Part shown: piece by piece, positions 32,971-43,145 of the stretch
Layout of the letters: the number at the start of each line of letters is the position of its first letter
Position numbering within the stretch: position 1 is the first letter of the stretch
Source: SMWN01 sp965221455
GTDB lineage: Bacteria; Pseudomonadota; Gammaproteobacteria; Eutrophobiales; Eutrophobiaceae
Length of the DNA stretch: 64,000 nt
Direction of reading: 5' to 3'
NCBI GenBank assembly: GCA_965221455.1
Contig: OZ244890.1
Coordinates: 1,798,001-1,862,000, forward strand
Translations under genes and position numbers: made by a program
The notes under the pieces: model-generated
What the model was told of the DNA's origin: nothing
The model's input: only the letters and a program-made list of their open reading frames with translations
Databases searched by the model: none

Positions 32971-35355
32971 ATGTTGACCGAGGCGATTAAGCAAAATATT
33001 ACTTCTCTCAGTTCGTCTGAGCTGGAGTCATTATGCGATGAATATTTGGACAAGTACGGCGAGTACTCAGAAGAAAAATTTATTGACGAGCTCTACCGCC
33101 ACAAGCGCATCACTCTAAGAGAATACAAAAATGTGGTTGCGCATGAAATGATTGAGTTCACTTCAGTAATAGACGTGGGTGTGGGCAACAGAGATGTTTT
33201 TCAACAAACTGCTGATGAAACGGGACGAGATGGCTCGGCAGGTGTTACAGAGGGCAAAGCCAGGATTCCTGCAGATCTCAAGGGTAATGATGATGATCAT
33301 TTCACAGTTACCGGATCCATAGATGAAGGCGCTATGGGCAAGATTCTATTGGCACAGGATAATAAGCTGAATCGTAAAGTCGCCTACAAGAAGATTCATG
33401 CTCATGTCGCCGAAATTCCAAGTTATCTAGGCAGATTTTATCGGGAGGCCCAGGTTACCGCGCAGTTACAACATCCTAATATCGTTCCGGTTTACGGTAT
33501 GGACACGGATAACGGTTCCATTGGTTATGCCATGAAGCTGATTGACGGGGTAACCCTTAAAGATCATATCCGTGAAACACAGGAACAATATGTAAAGAAC
33601 GGTAAACCGGATGAATACCATACACTGCATGCGAGACTTGAACACTTCTTAAAGGTTTGTGATGCGATGCATTATGCACACCGTAAGGGCGTAATCCATC
33701 GAGATTTAAAGCCGCTCAATATCATGATCGGTTCCAACAACGAAGTGTATGTTATGGACTGGGGTATCGCGAAAACGTTTGACGTTGACAAAAGCATGTC
33801 TGACGACAAGACCACAGGTATCAGACATGAAGAAATTGATGAGTCTGACAAAACCCAGCGAGGGCAGGTGATGGGAAGTCCCGCATATATGTCTCCAGAG
33901 CAGGCAGGTGGTGATCCTGAAGCTCTCACCCATCGCAGTGATCTCTATTCTTTAGGTCTGATTTTGCATGAATTGGTCACATTCCATCGCGCTATCAACG
34001 GTAAAGATACGGACGAAATCATGCTGAAAGCGAAACGCGGGATCATTGATAAGCCGCCGACGTATAGCAAACAGGAAGATGCGCAAGAACAATTATTGGC
34101 CATTGTCAGGAAGTCCACGGAATATTTGCCTGAAGATCGTTATTTTTCAGTTTCTGATTTTGCCGATGATATTCGTCGTTTTATGCACGGAGAAGCAATC
34201 AAGGCCCGCCCGGAATCGACAAGGCAAAAGATTATGCGTTGGGTTACACATCATCGAAAGGCGGCGGTTAACGTGATGTTTTATTCAGTACTCGGGATAT
34301 GTGCATTGACTGCGGCAGTTCTTTTTCAGCAAGTGCAAACGATACGAGAAGCGCAAAGTGATGATACATTAACGAAGAGGTTTGTTTTGTTGGTCGAGAA
34401 AAGGTCGCAACACATCGACAAACAGTTCACGAAATACGAATCAATACTGGAAAGTTTATCAGTCGGTGCAGGAAATCTGTTAAACCAGGGGACGATAGAT
34501 AAGGAACCTTACTATACGGACTCAACAATTGCTGATGTCGGCAAGGGACCGCCTGATTTCAAGTTTTCGGAAGTGTATGGTTTTCCTGTCAGCGTTGACT
34601 ACCATGCCTATGTATTGGCACCAGGCGTTAACGAGCGAAGAGTTAAGCCAATATTGCAAAGATTGAACCCGATGCGTTATTCATTTAAGTCGCTGATATC
34701 AAAAAGTCACAATGCCAAAGTTGAGAATGATGACAGGATGGTACGTGAAGTAATAGTGAACCAGGGGTTGCCATTGGCCTGGGCATATGTTGGTCTGGAA
34801 GAAGGTATTTTGGCCGAATATCCCGGTAAGACAGGTTATCCCGAGAATTTCGACCCAAGGCAAAGGCCATGGTACAGAGAGACTCTTGATAAAACCGGAA
34901 TAAATTGGCTTTCTCCTCATGTTGATGTAGGTGGTCAAGGGATTTTATTACCTTGTACGAATCCAATCTTTGACAATGATGGGAAATTTATTGGTATTGT
35001 CGGTGTGAAAATCGCGCTCGAATATGTTAGACAAAAATTGATGCCGATATTTGGTGGAGTACAGGGGCTTGATGAAACATATTTGTTAAATGACAAAGCT
35101 GAAATTATCATCACAGCGTCAGAAAAATCACAGTCTTATGCCCCTGGAACACTGATTAATTCTATTGACGTGCTTCAGGTGTTTCCGAATGAGTACGTAG
35201 CCAATAGAATTAGCAGAGGGTACTCCGGGCATTATTTTTATATTGAACGGGGCCGTGAGAAGATTATTGCATATCAAAGGCTGGATTCAAATGGTTGGTA
35301 TTATGTCGCCAAGGCCGATGTTGAGGAATTATTGGACACGAATGAATCGCGGTAA
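32971..35355 (+). CDS. Ser/Thr protein kinase with extracytoplasmic Cache sensor
   Basis: 794 residues. After a short helical N-terminus (1-65), a Hanks-type kinase spans about 112-405: the glycine loop GSIDEGAMGKILLA, Lys140 in VAYKK, the catalytic loop HRDLKPLN (243-250), DWG in place of DFG (263-265), and GSPAYMSPEQ. One membrane helix lies at about 431-453, followed by a coiled linker and a large periplasmic dCache-type domain (about 465-790, with RPWYRETLDKTGINWLSPHVD). The order (kinase inside, Cache outside) predicts a transmembrane ligand sensor signalling by protein phosphorylation. It has its own upstream region, divergent from the lipid operon. Confidence 0.9.
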   Translation: MLTEAIKQNITSLSSSELESLCDEYLDKYGEYSEEKFIDELYRHKRITLREYKNVVAHEMIEFTSVIDVGVGNRDVFQQTADETGRDGSAGVTEGKARIPADLKGNDDDHFTVTGSIDEGAMGKILLAQDNKLNRKVAYKKIHAHVAEIPSYLGRFYREAQVTAQLQHPNIVPVYGMDTDNGSIGYAMKLIDGVTLKDHIRETQEQYVKNGKPDEYHTLHARLEHFLKVCDAMHYAHRKGVIHRDLKPLNIMIGSNNEVYVMDWGIAKTFDVDKSMSDDKTTGIRHEEIDESDKTQRGQVMGSPAYMSPEQAGGDPEALTHRSDLYSLGLILHELVTFHRAINGKDTDEIMLKAKRGIIDKPPTYSKQEDAQEQLLAIVRKSTEYLPEDRYFSVSDFADDIRRFMHGEAIKARPESTRQKIMRWVTHHRKAAVNVMFYSVLGICALTAAVLFQQVQTIREAQSDDTLTKRFVLLVEKRSQHIDKQFTKYESILESLSVGAGNLLNQGTIDKEPYYTDSTIADVGKGPPDFKFSEVYGFPVSVDYHAYVLAPGVNERRVKPILQRLNPMRYSFKSLISKSHNAKVENDDRMVREVIVNQGLPLAWAYVGLEEGILAEYPGKTGYPENFDPRQRPWYRETLDKTGINWLSPHVDVGGQGILLPCTNPIFDNDGKFIGIVGVKIALEYVRQKLMPIFGGVQGLDETYLLNDKAEIIITASEKSQSYAPGTLINSIDVLQVFPNEYVANRISRGYSGHYFYIERGREKIIAYQRLDSNGWYYVAKADVEELLDTNESR

Positions 35356-35722
35356 TTATGCTGGCTGCTCCTTCGCGTAAGAGATAAACGATGTTTGTTG
35401 ATTTATCTGCCTGTTTATGGATCCGGAATCATCACAACACGGAGCTGGAAGATTTGAATACTGATTCAGGAGAATCAGTCGAATTTTTTTGAGGGCCATT
35501 TGACCAAAGTCCGAAAATATCATCTGACCGGAGTTTGACTGATGCCTTTAGTAAGTCTCTCTTCGGTATGATCCAGGGGTTTTGTTTTCCGGGTTAAGTC
35601 TAATGATTCAGTGAGTGATTAATATCCAGGTAATACAGCGTGCATTAGTTGTCTTTAATGAGCTTTCATCCTGATACCGTTAATGTCAGAATTATGCCAT
35701 GGTAGGGTTGTAACATTAACCA
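35356..35722. other. Intergenic region before the malic enzyme gene
   Basis: No open frame with coding character and no clear hairpin terminator or known RNA seen. Confidence 0.3.
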
Positions 35723-37339
35723 ATGAAAAAAAATCAATTAACTGGCACTAATCTGCTGCAGAATCCTCAATTTAATAAGGGCACTGCTTTTACACAAGAG
35801 GAGCGCGTTAAATATAAATTAAGAGGTTTATTACCCAAGGTAATCAATACTCTTGAGGAGCAACAGGTAAGAGTACTCAAAAGTATACGTAGCAAGGCAA
35901 ACGATATGGAAAAATACATTTTTCTTGCCGCTTTACAAGCACGTAACGAGACTCTCTACTACAGGATGGTGATTGATAATATCGAGGAATTGATGCCAAT
36001 TATTTATACACCGACTGTTGGTCAGGCTTGTATTGAATTTGGGGATATTTATCGGGAAGCGCGTGGTTGTTATATCTGTTCAGATGATAGAGGTCAGGTT
36101 AAGGAAATACTGAATTGCTGGACCGAGGAAGATGTATGCCTGATTGTTGTTACAGATGGTGAACGGATATTGGGGTTGGGTGATTTAGGTGCCCATGGTA
36201 TGGGCATACCAATCGGGAAACTTGTTTTGTATTCTGCATGTGCCGGGATTGCACCGCATCAATGTTTGCCAGTGATGCTGGATGTGGGCACAAATAATGA
36301 AAATTTACTGAATGATCCGTTATATCTAGGCATTAAGAAAAATCGAACTGCCGGTGATGATTATCTATCTCTTGTTGATGAATTCATTACCGAAGTTCAA
36401 AAGAAATATCCGGATGTTTTGATCCAATTTGAAGATTTTTTGACGCCAAATGCCTATAATTTACTCAATACTTATCGGAACAAAGTGTTATGTTTCAACG
36501 ATGATATTCAAGGCACGGCATCTGTTGTTTTGGCCGGGGTCTATGCTTCAACACGTATTTCAAAACTTTTGTTTGAAGATGTTCGAGTCATGTTTCTTGG
36601 TGCTGGATCCGCAACAACAGGAATTGCTGATCTTATTTATGCCGCACTCCTTGAAGCAGGCTTGAATAAAGCGGAAGCAAGAAAGCGTCTTTGGTTTAGT
36701 GATTCAAAAGGATTGATTGTAAAAAGCAGAGAAAATTTATTACCTCACATTTTGCCTTATGCTCATGAAAGTGAAGCGATGGGCTTTCAAGATGCAATTC
36801 AAAAAATAAAACCGCATATATTAATCGGAGCAACTGGCTGTTCTGGTACGTTCACCTGCGAAATAATTAAAAGTATGTCTGCAATAAACGCCAGGCCTGC
36901 AATATTTGCATTGTCTAATCCAACATCTCGTGCTGAATGTACCGCTGAGCAGGCGTATACATGGAGTAAAGGCAAAGCTATTTTTGCCAGTGGGAGTCCA
37001 TTCCCTGCATTTGAATATGAAGGAGTTAAATTTGAACCTGGACAGGGTAATAATGCATATGTATTTCCAGGAATTGGTTTAGGAGCATTAGCGTGTAATG
37101 CCAAATTAATGACTAATGAAACATTCCTGATCGCTGCAAAAACGCTGTCTGAGTTGGTTACCGATGATGATTTAAATAATGGAACCATATATCCTCCCTT
37201 AACAAGTATTCGTGAAGTCTCTCTTGAAATTGCTGTTGCAGTGGCTGAGAAATCTTATGCGGATGGAAATGCCAGGCTTAATCAGCCAGATGATTTAAGA
37301 AAGACAATCAGGGATTCAATGTATGATCCTTACTACTAA
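35723..37339 (+). CDS. maeA: NAD-dependent malic enzyme
   Basis: Oxidative decarboxylation of malate to pyruvate with NAD. A 538-residue protein of the large (eukaryote/MaeA) type. Motifs: YTPTVGQACIEFG, DGERILGLGDLGAHGMGIP (malic enzyme signature), VLIQFEDF with metal ligands, CFNDDIQGTASVVLAG, the Rossmann GAGSATTGIADL, and FALSNPTSRAE. Length is close to E. coli MaeA. It is monocistronic, with long non-coding stretches on both sides. Confidence 0.95.
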   Translation: MKKNQLTGTNLLQNPQFNKGTAFTQEERVKYKLRGLLPKVINTLEEQQVRVLKSIRSKANDMEKYIFLAALQARNETLYYRMVIDNIEELMPIIYTPTVGQACIEFGDIYREARGCYICSDDRGQVKEILNCWTEEDVCLIVVTDGERILGLGDLGAHGMGIPIGKLVLYSACAGIAPHQCLPVMLDVGTNNENLLNDPLYLGIKKNRTAGDDYLSLVDEFITEVQKKYPDVLIQFEDFLTPNAYNLLNTYRNKVLCFNDDIQGTASVVLAGVYASTRISKLLFEDVRVMFLGAGSATTGIADLIYAALLEAGLNKAEARKRLWFSDSKGLIVKSRENLLPHILPYAHESEAMGFQDAIQKIKPHILIGATGCSGTFTCEIIKSMSAINARPAIFALSNPTSRAECTAEQAYTWSKGKAIFASGSPFPAFEYEGVKFEPGQGNNAYVFPGIGLGALACNAKLMTNETFLIAAKTLSELVTDDDLNNGTIYPPLTSIREVSLEIAVAVAEKSYADGNARLNQPDDLRKTIRDSMYDPYY

Positions 37340-38278
37340 ATTATCACTCAGCCAAAACAGAAGTGGATTATGAATATTGTTAGTGAACATATACATTTTA
37401 CTGAGATTATTTGTGAAACTCTCAGTATGTCAAGAGTTGTGCTCGTCGACTTACTTCCACATTCTTGTAGCACGTAAAATTGATAAGGCTAGTGAGGTTG
37501 ATGAAAATTGCAAAGGTACTGTATCTCTGATAACTATTTTTATTCAGAAAATATGGAAAAGGGGTTAGCGAGTGGGACGGGTCTGGATCAGACTGCGTTA
37601 TTGATGCCAGTTGGAAGTGAAATCAACGAGTACGCAGAAATTAGTTGCCCAGGTTTGGAGTCAGAGATAGTTATTTGATCTGAATACGAGAGCGAGAGGT
37701 GTTCAAACTTGTTATTGATTTGCAGTACTTATGTGGAGCTAACTCGGGACTCGAATGCTTTAGCGTGTTCTGCAGCACATCTGCCAACGACATTGATACG
37801 ATCTTCGCCTGCGCGAACTGTGTAATCGATATGATCGATGTATAACTCCGGATCGAGTATTAGCTTGCAATTGATCATGGCTTCCAGGTCCTTAATATCC
37901 AGCTCGCGCACGACCATGTCTGTAGAATTAGCAATTGAACTGCTATTGCTGGAAAGTTGTGTCGATAGCTGATCCTGTTATTTTCATTCGCAATTATTGT
38001 GTAGAGCGAAGGAGTGGAAAGTTTGTTGTCATGGTTTTTCTGCTGGAATCCGATGCTGTTTGTTTACGGTTAAAAAATACCGGACCGGAATCAGGTTATT
38101 TAGTGGTGCATTGATTATAGATTACCCAGACATTCAGGACTCAATGGCATGCCGAAACAAGCCAGGCATGTATTGTAGTTTTTTGTTAAAGTTATCATTC
38201 GCTTATTTAGCAGGCGGTTCATGATAGCGGAAAAAATGATTTAGTTTTATCCGGAGGTAGTCTAGCCTAAGAAGAATA
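37340..38278. other. Gene-poor region between maeA and the pteridine reductase
   Basis: Apart from the small BON-like frame on the minus strand (37729-37917), nothing in these roughly 940 bases looks coding. Frames at 37377 and 37997 have atypical composition. It may be decayed sequence. Confidence 0.35.
37729..37917 (-). CDS. Possible BON-like domain fragment
   Basis: 62 codons. The pattern DIKDLEAMINCKLILDPEL then a short beta-rich stretch ending VGRCAAEHAKAFESRV recalls a BON domain (small alpha/beta domain of periplasmic proteins such as OsmY). No signal peptide and no clear ribosome site, so it is either a gene fragment or a chance frame. Confidence 0.3.
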   Translation of the reverse strand: MVVRELDIKDLEAMINCKLILDPELYIDHIDYTVRAGEDRINVVGRCAAEHAKAFESRVSST

Positions 38279-39013
38279 ATGGCTAAGCAGCAAAGAATAG
38301 CACTGATTACAGGTGCCGCTCGTCGTATCGGTGCCGAAATCGCTAAAACTTTACATCAAGCGGGTTATGGCATTATTTTGCATTATCACCAATCTGAAAA
38401 GGATGCCGCAAACCTTACCAAGGCGTTGAATAGGCTGCGATCCGATTCAGCCTGGATGATTGAGGCGGATTTCCAATCAATGTATGATGTTAATAGTTTA
38501 ATTAAACAAACATTTGATGTTTCCAATCGCCTGGATGTGCTGGTTAATAACGCTTCAGATTTTTATCCTACCCCCATGGGCAGCGCGACCGAGCGGCAAT
38601 GGAATGACCTAATGCAATGTAATTTAAAAGTCCCTTTTTTTTTAAGTCAGGCAGCTAAACCAGGACTGGATAAAACCAGGGGGTGTATTGTGAATATCGT
38701 GGACGTCTATGCAAAAGATGCGCTCATACATTTCCCGATCTACAGTATCAGCAAGTCTGGCTTACTTGGTTTAACGCAGTCCCTGGCAAAGGAAATGGCA
38801 CCCAAGATTAGAGTGAATGGTGTGTCCCCAGGTGTTATTTTATGGCCGGAGAACGGTATAGATAATAAGCGCGATGAAATGATCAAACATATTCCCTTAC
38901 AGAAACAGGGTTCTCCTCGGGATATTGCCAATGTTGTACTATTTCTCGTGCGAGACGCGCATTATATTACAGGTGAAGTGATTACTGTTGACGGAGGGAA
39001 AAGTTTGATTTGA
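38279..39013 (+). CDS. Pteridine reductase (FolM-type SDR)
   Basis: A 244-residue short-chain dehydrogenase with the arginine-containing TGAARRIG glycine motif typical of pteridine reductases rather than TGxxxGIG. NNASDFYPTP and the YSISKSGLLGLTQSLA catalytic segment are present. It probably reduces dihydrobiopterin or dihydrofolate-type pterins. It converges on folB, a pterin enzyme, which supports the assignment. Confidence 0.85.
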   Translation: MAKQQRIALITGAARRIGAEIAKTLHQAGYGIILHYHQSEKDAANLTKALNRLRSDSAWMIEADFQSMYDVNSLIKQTFDVSNRLDVLVNNASDFYPTPMGSATERQWNDLMQCNLKVPFFLSQAAKPGLDKTRGCIVNIVDVYAKDALIHFPIYSISKSGLLGLTQSLAKEMAPKIRVNGVSPGVILWPENGIDNKRDEMIKHIPLQKQGSPRDIANVVLFLVRDAHYITGEVITVDGGKSLI

Positions 39014-39064
39014 CAGGGTAATCGTTAAAAAACAGCAGTAAATATTCAACATCAGCGAAGAATT

Positions 39065-39421
39065 TCAGAACTTCACCCCTCGTTCAATGGTGACGCCTAC
39101 ATCTTCAGCATGTCTTATAGCACCTTTTTTGTTCAGAGATAGTTGCAACCAGGGGATATTAAATTCAGCCATAATAAGCTCGGCTATTTTTTCTGCGAGA
39201 GTTTCAATCAGTTGGAATTCGCTTTTTTCAACAAAACCTATTATGGATTTGGAAATTGATTTATAGTCAAGAGCATCGTCAATATGATCACTCGCAGTCG
39301 CTTTTTTTACATCAGTCGCCATTTCAATATCAAGAAAAACGGTTTGCCTGGTATTACGCTCCCAGTCAAAGACTCCTATAATGGTTTCGACCTGTAAATT
39401 GCGAAGGAAAATGGTATCCAT
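39065..39421 (-). CDS. folB: Dihydroneopterin aldolase FolB
   Basis: 118 residues. Cleaves 7,8-dihydroneopterin to 6-hydroxymethyl-dihydropterin in folate synthesis. The N-terminal FLRNLQVETIIGVFDWER, the YKSISKSI helix and the ETLAEKIAELI segment with the conserved Glu are typical, as is the C-terminal VGVTIERG. Length matches. No plsY or folK is found divergently next to it, although that order is common. Confidence 0.93.
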   Translation of the reverse strand: MDTIFLRNLQVETIIGVFDWERNTRQTVFLDIEMATDVKKATASDHIDDALDYKSISKSIIGFVEKSEFQLIETLAEKIAELIMAEFNIPWLQLSLNKKGAIRHAEDVGVTIERGVKF

Positions 39422-40089
39422 GAGAAACTATATAATTAAGCGGCTTAATTTGATTATTGTGCCTGGTTCCCGGCAACTTACAAGTAACATTCCTGTTGTG
39501 TCGCCAGGAAACTCTCAATTTTTATTGGAGAATATTGGGGCGTTCGGCCATACATGGAGCTATCAGTCTTCGTAATTTATTAGGAGTGATGCTCGACTAT
39601 TGTTTTAAAAACAATATTTATTTTTCGCATAAGCATTAAGCGAGTCGGATCGTTTGATTTATATTGTTTTTTTTGTCAAAAAGCAGATACACTGTGCGAC
39701 GATGCGTTGATTATAAATTATACCGGTTTTTGTTAGAAATACTTTATCAAGTTTTAACCTGTTAATTACCTCGTAAGAATTTGTAACACTTACTTAAATT
39801 CAATATAAACTGAGGATATTATGGTGATAGGAACCGTTATTTAGCAAATCCAATGGTTTTTGATGGCAGCTAGGGCGTTTTTGTTCATTTTTTGCTGTTG
39901 CCGGGAGGGATCACCGTGCGTTGGCTGAAGGTCAGTAAGTAACCTTCAACGCGGAAGATGAATCTATGAGGATTATAGGCACAGAACTTAACAGTCTAAT
40001 CGACTTTGTTTGTGTTTTTGTGTTTTTGGTTGGTCTCACTGGAATTCGTGAGGCTTGCCTTTATATAACGAAAGAATGGGAGCTTCAAA
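39422..40089. other. Long leader region before the RRM gene
   Basis: No gene supported. AT-rich at 39640-39800, then a mixed stretch with long T/G runs around 40005-40030. The RRM gene that follows belongs to a family often cold-regulated with long 5' leaders, so part of this may be untranslated leader. Inference only. Confidence 0.3.
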
Positions 40090-40356
40090 GTGAAGAAACT
40101 ATTTGTTGGTAGTTTGCCGCCCAATACCACAGAAGAGTCTCTGAAAGCACTGTTTTCAGAATTTGGGACAGTACGCTCTATAAATCTGATAAAAGACTTG
40201 TTTTCGGGTGATTGCAAAGGTTTTGCTTTTCTCGAAATGGAAGGTCACGAAGCGCGTGCCGCCATTGCAGGTCTTGATGGTAAGCCGTTTGATGGCAATT
40301 TTATCAGGGTCAAGTTCGAGGAACCACGTAAAGGCCAGAGGGGAAAACGTCGCTGA
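40090..40356 (+). CDS. RNA-binding protein with a single RRM
   Basis: 88 residues starting at a GTG. One RNA recognition motif: RNP2 LFVGSL (4-9) and RNP1 KGFAFLEM (43-50), ending in a basic tail GQRGKRR. This is the small glycine/basic-tailed RRM type found in cyanobacteria and some proteobacteria, often cold-induced. Targets unknown. Confidence 0.9.
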   Translation: MKKLFVGSLPPNTTEESLKALFSEFGTVRSINLIKDLFSGDCKGFAFLEMEGHEARAAIAGLDGKPFDGNFIRVKFEEPRKGQRGKRR

Positions 40357-40771
40357 GAAAGACTTAAGATCATATGCATATTTACACCTCGCAAAGTGAA
40401 AACTTGGCGGGATATTTTTTTAGAAGCAGAATCTACTGATTGGTAGCGGTCTATGTAGCGGTCTATATTGAATACATTTTGCATATTCCTGATCGAATCC
40501 TTGTATTGATTCAGCAATGTAAGTTCCACCCAGCCACAAGCAATTTTTACCCTTAGAGTTTCTTACGGCATTGCTTTAGGTGAGTCTTCGCGATAAAGGC
40601 TGGTCACCGAAAACAGTTCCGTATGAAAAAAATGCCTCACGTCCTTGAATATTTGCATGAGACAACGAACAAAACTTTCAGATGTAGATTGTTTTAAGGG
40701 AATTATATACTTGAATGCGTAAGCTATTTGCGTATCTAAGTATACAATTCCCAAATTTTTACTGGAGTTAG
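40357..40771. other. Intergenic region after the RRM gene
   Basis: No supported gene. A minus-strand stretch of about 40440-40750 reads through with one stop but matches nothing I know. Confidence 0.25.
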
Positions 40772-40774
40772 GTG

Positions 40775-41062
40775 ATGTTTAAAAACTATTTGAATATTTT
40801 ATTTGGTTTGGTTTGTTTGGTTTTGTCTGGGGGGTTGTCGGCATTGGAAGATGATGTGCTGTTTCTTGCTGGGAATGAGTTTAACTTTCCTTCAAGTGCT
40901 AATTGCGAAAAGGTTTGTGTCACTCCTTTAAGACAACCAAAAATAGCTAGGCCGGGGGATGAAAATATTTGTTTTACACGTCCAAGTATTAATAGTCCGA
41001 ATTTTATGATTAAAAGATATCTTGAGAAATGTTGTTTGAGCGTTAAAACAGTTTGTCACTAA
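40775..41062 (+). CDS. Small secreted cysteine-containing protein
   Basis: 95 residues from the ATG at 40775 (GTG at 40772 also possible), behind TGGAGTTAGG. A signal peptide (LNILFGLVCLVLSGGLSA) is followed by a short mature part with several Cys (NCEKVC; ENIC; EKCC; VCH), which suggests disulfides. No family recognised. Confidence 0.5.
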   Translation: MFKNYLNILFGLVCLVLSGGLSALEDDVLFLAGNEFNFPSSANCEKVCVTPLRQPKIARPGDENICFTRPSINSPNFMIKRYLEKCCLSVKTVCH

Positions 41063-41224
41063 AATTTTAAATTTATTGTTATGTAGGTAGATTTAAAAAA
41101 AAGAAAAGTAAATATTATGTCTACACAACATTTTTTTATTCCACCCGGTATGGCAAATTACTTGTTGGTGATTTTGTTGATCTAATTGAATGTTATGTAA
41201 AACGATACTACAAAAAGAGGGGAA

Positions 41225-41385
41225 TTATATCCTCAGCAGTTGCCCCGGATAATTCCACTCATATACAGAAGCAATGCTATCTATCCCTGCATAACATTGC
41301 AGGCGGATTAGTCGTATTGAGTCAGTTCCAGCCGGTGCCTGGGCGACTGCTGTCTTACCCATACCAGCTTCGCCTTTTGACTGGA
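41225..41385 (-). pseudogene. MoxR-type AAA ATPase fragment
   Basis: On the minus strand a Walker A segment GEAGMGKTAVAQA is followed by IRLIRLQCYAGID and YEWNYPGQLLRI, the characteristic opening of MoxR/NorQ-like ATPases (compare LIRLQCYEG...YEWNY). The frame ends at a TAA at 41225 about 50 codons in. Both the N-terminus and the rest of the ATPase core are missing. Clear remnant. Confidence 0.65.
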
Positions 41386-41497
41386 TCTAGTCAAGGTAAG
41401 GCTACAGTTAAATATTTTTTTATAACTGTCGGAGTGGAATAGGTTTGGAAATCGCAATCTGCAATAAAAACAAGGGCTTTTATTTAAGTAATATTCC

Positions 41498-42400
41498 ATG
41501 CAGTTAATGCAAGCAACTTTGGCAATTTTTTGTTGCCACATCCTCACCGGGACAGCTTCTGTTTGTACACGTTACCTGGTGAGTGTGCTGGAACCGGTTG
41601 AAATCGCCTGCCTGCGTTATTTTCTTGGTGGTTTGGCAATGTTGCCATTATTTTTTTTATTTCGCAGCCGAAATTTAAACAAGGTTTTGTTGCTTAAGAT
41701 TACAGGTCTGGGCATATTGTTCTTTGCGTTGTTTCCCTTTCTCTTTTCCTGGTCTTTTGTCCATACCACTGCGTCCCGTGGTTCCCTGGTTATAGCAACG
41801 ATGCCGATTTGGGCAATGTTAATAAGCAAGGCTATCGGTCATGAGAGGGTAAATAGCTTATCGTTAGTTGCGATAGGCATAACATTGTTGGGACTGACGA
41901 TTGCCCTGTCGGACAAATTATTTATTTCTTCCGGGCAAACGATCCTGTTCAAGGGAGAACTGATCATGTTACTAACCGCGTTAACAGGAGCGGTCTATGC
42001 AATATTGTCACGGGATGTCTTAAGGGAGGTTTCTGCGAGTATGATGACACCGTTGGCGATGTTGGCGGGATGTTTGAGTCTTTTGCCTTTTACTATTTAT
42101 CAGGAGACTAGTGTGCACGTGATGGCATTATCATCTCTACAGTTTTGGCTAATGGTGTATCTGGGGATTGTCGGGGGTGGTGTTGCCTTCTTTCTTTTTA
42201 ATTGGGCACTTACAAAAAGTACAGCAACCTATACGACGTTATTTGTGGCATTAAATCCAATAACTGCCATATTTTTAGGGAATATTTTTCTGAACGAAAT
42301 TATCACGGCTAATTTTATTATTGGCGTGCTGGTTGTTTTTTCCGGGTTGGGGTTGGCAGTGAAATCGCAAATTAATGATCACCTTGTTTCGTGCAGATAA
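41498..42400 (+). CDS. DMT-family (EamA) transporter
   Basis: 300 residues with ten hydrophobic segments in two EamA repeats, as in drug/metabolite exporters such as RhaT/YdcZ relatives. Segments include CRYLGL-like RYFLGGLAMLPLFFLF and a second-half NWALTKSTATYTTLFVALNP. Substrate unknown. It starts at an ATG without a strong ribosome site. No operon partner. Confidence 0.85.
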   Translation: MQLMQATLAIFCCHILTGTASVCTRYLVSVLEPVEIACLRYFLGGLAMLPLFFLFRSRNLNKVLLLKITGLGILFFALFPFLFSWSFVHTTASRGSLVIATMPIWAMLISKAIGHERVNSLSLVAIGITLLGLTIALSDKLFISSGQTILFKGELIMLLTALTGAVYAILSRDVLREVSASMMTPLAMLAGCLSLLPFTIYQETSVHVMALSSLQFWLMVYLGIVGGGVAFFLFNWALTKSTATYTTLFVALNPITAIFLGNIFLNEIITANFIIGVLVVFSGLGLAVKSQINDHLVSCR

Positions 42401-42755
42401 ATAAAAGTTCTCTTTGCCATTATCGCCCGATTCTTGTCTTGTCAGTGTGGTTGATTATGAATTTTGGAGAATGGCGGAATATAATTGTACGATTGTCCCG
42501 TCGACGAGTGTTGTTTATGTTCACAATGTTCAGGGAAGTGGCGTTTGTTGATGAAATCAAGGGTCAGCAGTTTCTTTCCGAGACATATAGACCGATCAGT
42601 TTTTGGAAGATTCTTGCTGTATTGAACCAGGGGTGTCGGTATCATGATCACCTTGCAATCACGATACCGATGGGCAGATCATCCCGGTTCGCATCCAAAT
42701 ATAATTTATTTGGAGTTACCATGTAACGGTCGTTTAGATAAATTATGGAAGTATT
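42401..42755. other. Intergenic region after the DMT gene
   Basis: Frames here look degenerate. It may be eroded coding sequence leading into the PhoD-N-like gene. Nothing identified. Confidence 0.25.
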
Positions 42756-42761
42756 TTGGCT

Positions 42762-43145
42762 ATGGAAACAGAAAATCACATGACCTCAACATGCCAGTGG
42801 TCATTAGTGGTACAAAGGGTGACTGACAAGAGTGTCAAGGTTTGGGTCGGTACTCTTTTCCCCACTTTAAAAATGCCTGAAAAAGCCAGAGTGATACTCA
42901 CATTGCCTGATGGCAGTACCCGTATTCGTCGAATTGGGAAGAGTGATTGGTGTCGCCCTTTCCGTAAAATGGAACAGCGTTTTTATACCGTGACAGAATT
43001 CAAAAATCTTGGTCACAGTGAGCACTATGAATTAAGTTTTGACCGGCAAATGATGTTGAATATAATGAAGATTTTAACGTTGATACAAAAAAGGGAAGGC
43101 TTGGATCGGCTTATCCAACGTATAGAACAAAAGAACATTTTATGA
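42762..43145 (+). CDS. Stand-alone PhoD-N-like beta domain protein
   Basis: About 127 residues from the ATG at 42762 (TTG at 42756 possible). WSLVVQRVTDKSVKVWVGTL and the later WCRPFRKMEQRFYTV segment recall the N-terminal fibronectin-like domain of PhoD-type alkaline phosphatases, but the metallophosphatase part is absent. It is either a fragment of a larger gene or a small independent protein. A 45-codon ORF starts by ATGA overlap with its stop. Confidence 0.45.
   Translation: METENHMTSTCQWSLVVQRVTDKSVKVWVGTLFPTLKMPEKARVILTLPDGSTRIRRIGKSDWCRPFRKMEQRFYTVTEFKNLGHSEHYELSFDRQMMLNIMKILTLIQKREGLDRLIQRIEQKNIL

Noticed and set aside
37377..38224. ORFs at 37377 and 37997
   Set aside because: Cys/Lys-rich random-looking translations, no ribosome site, no family.
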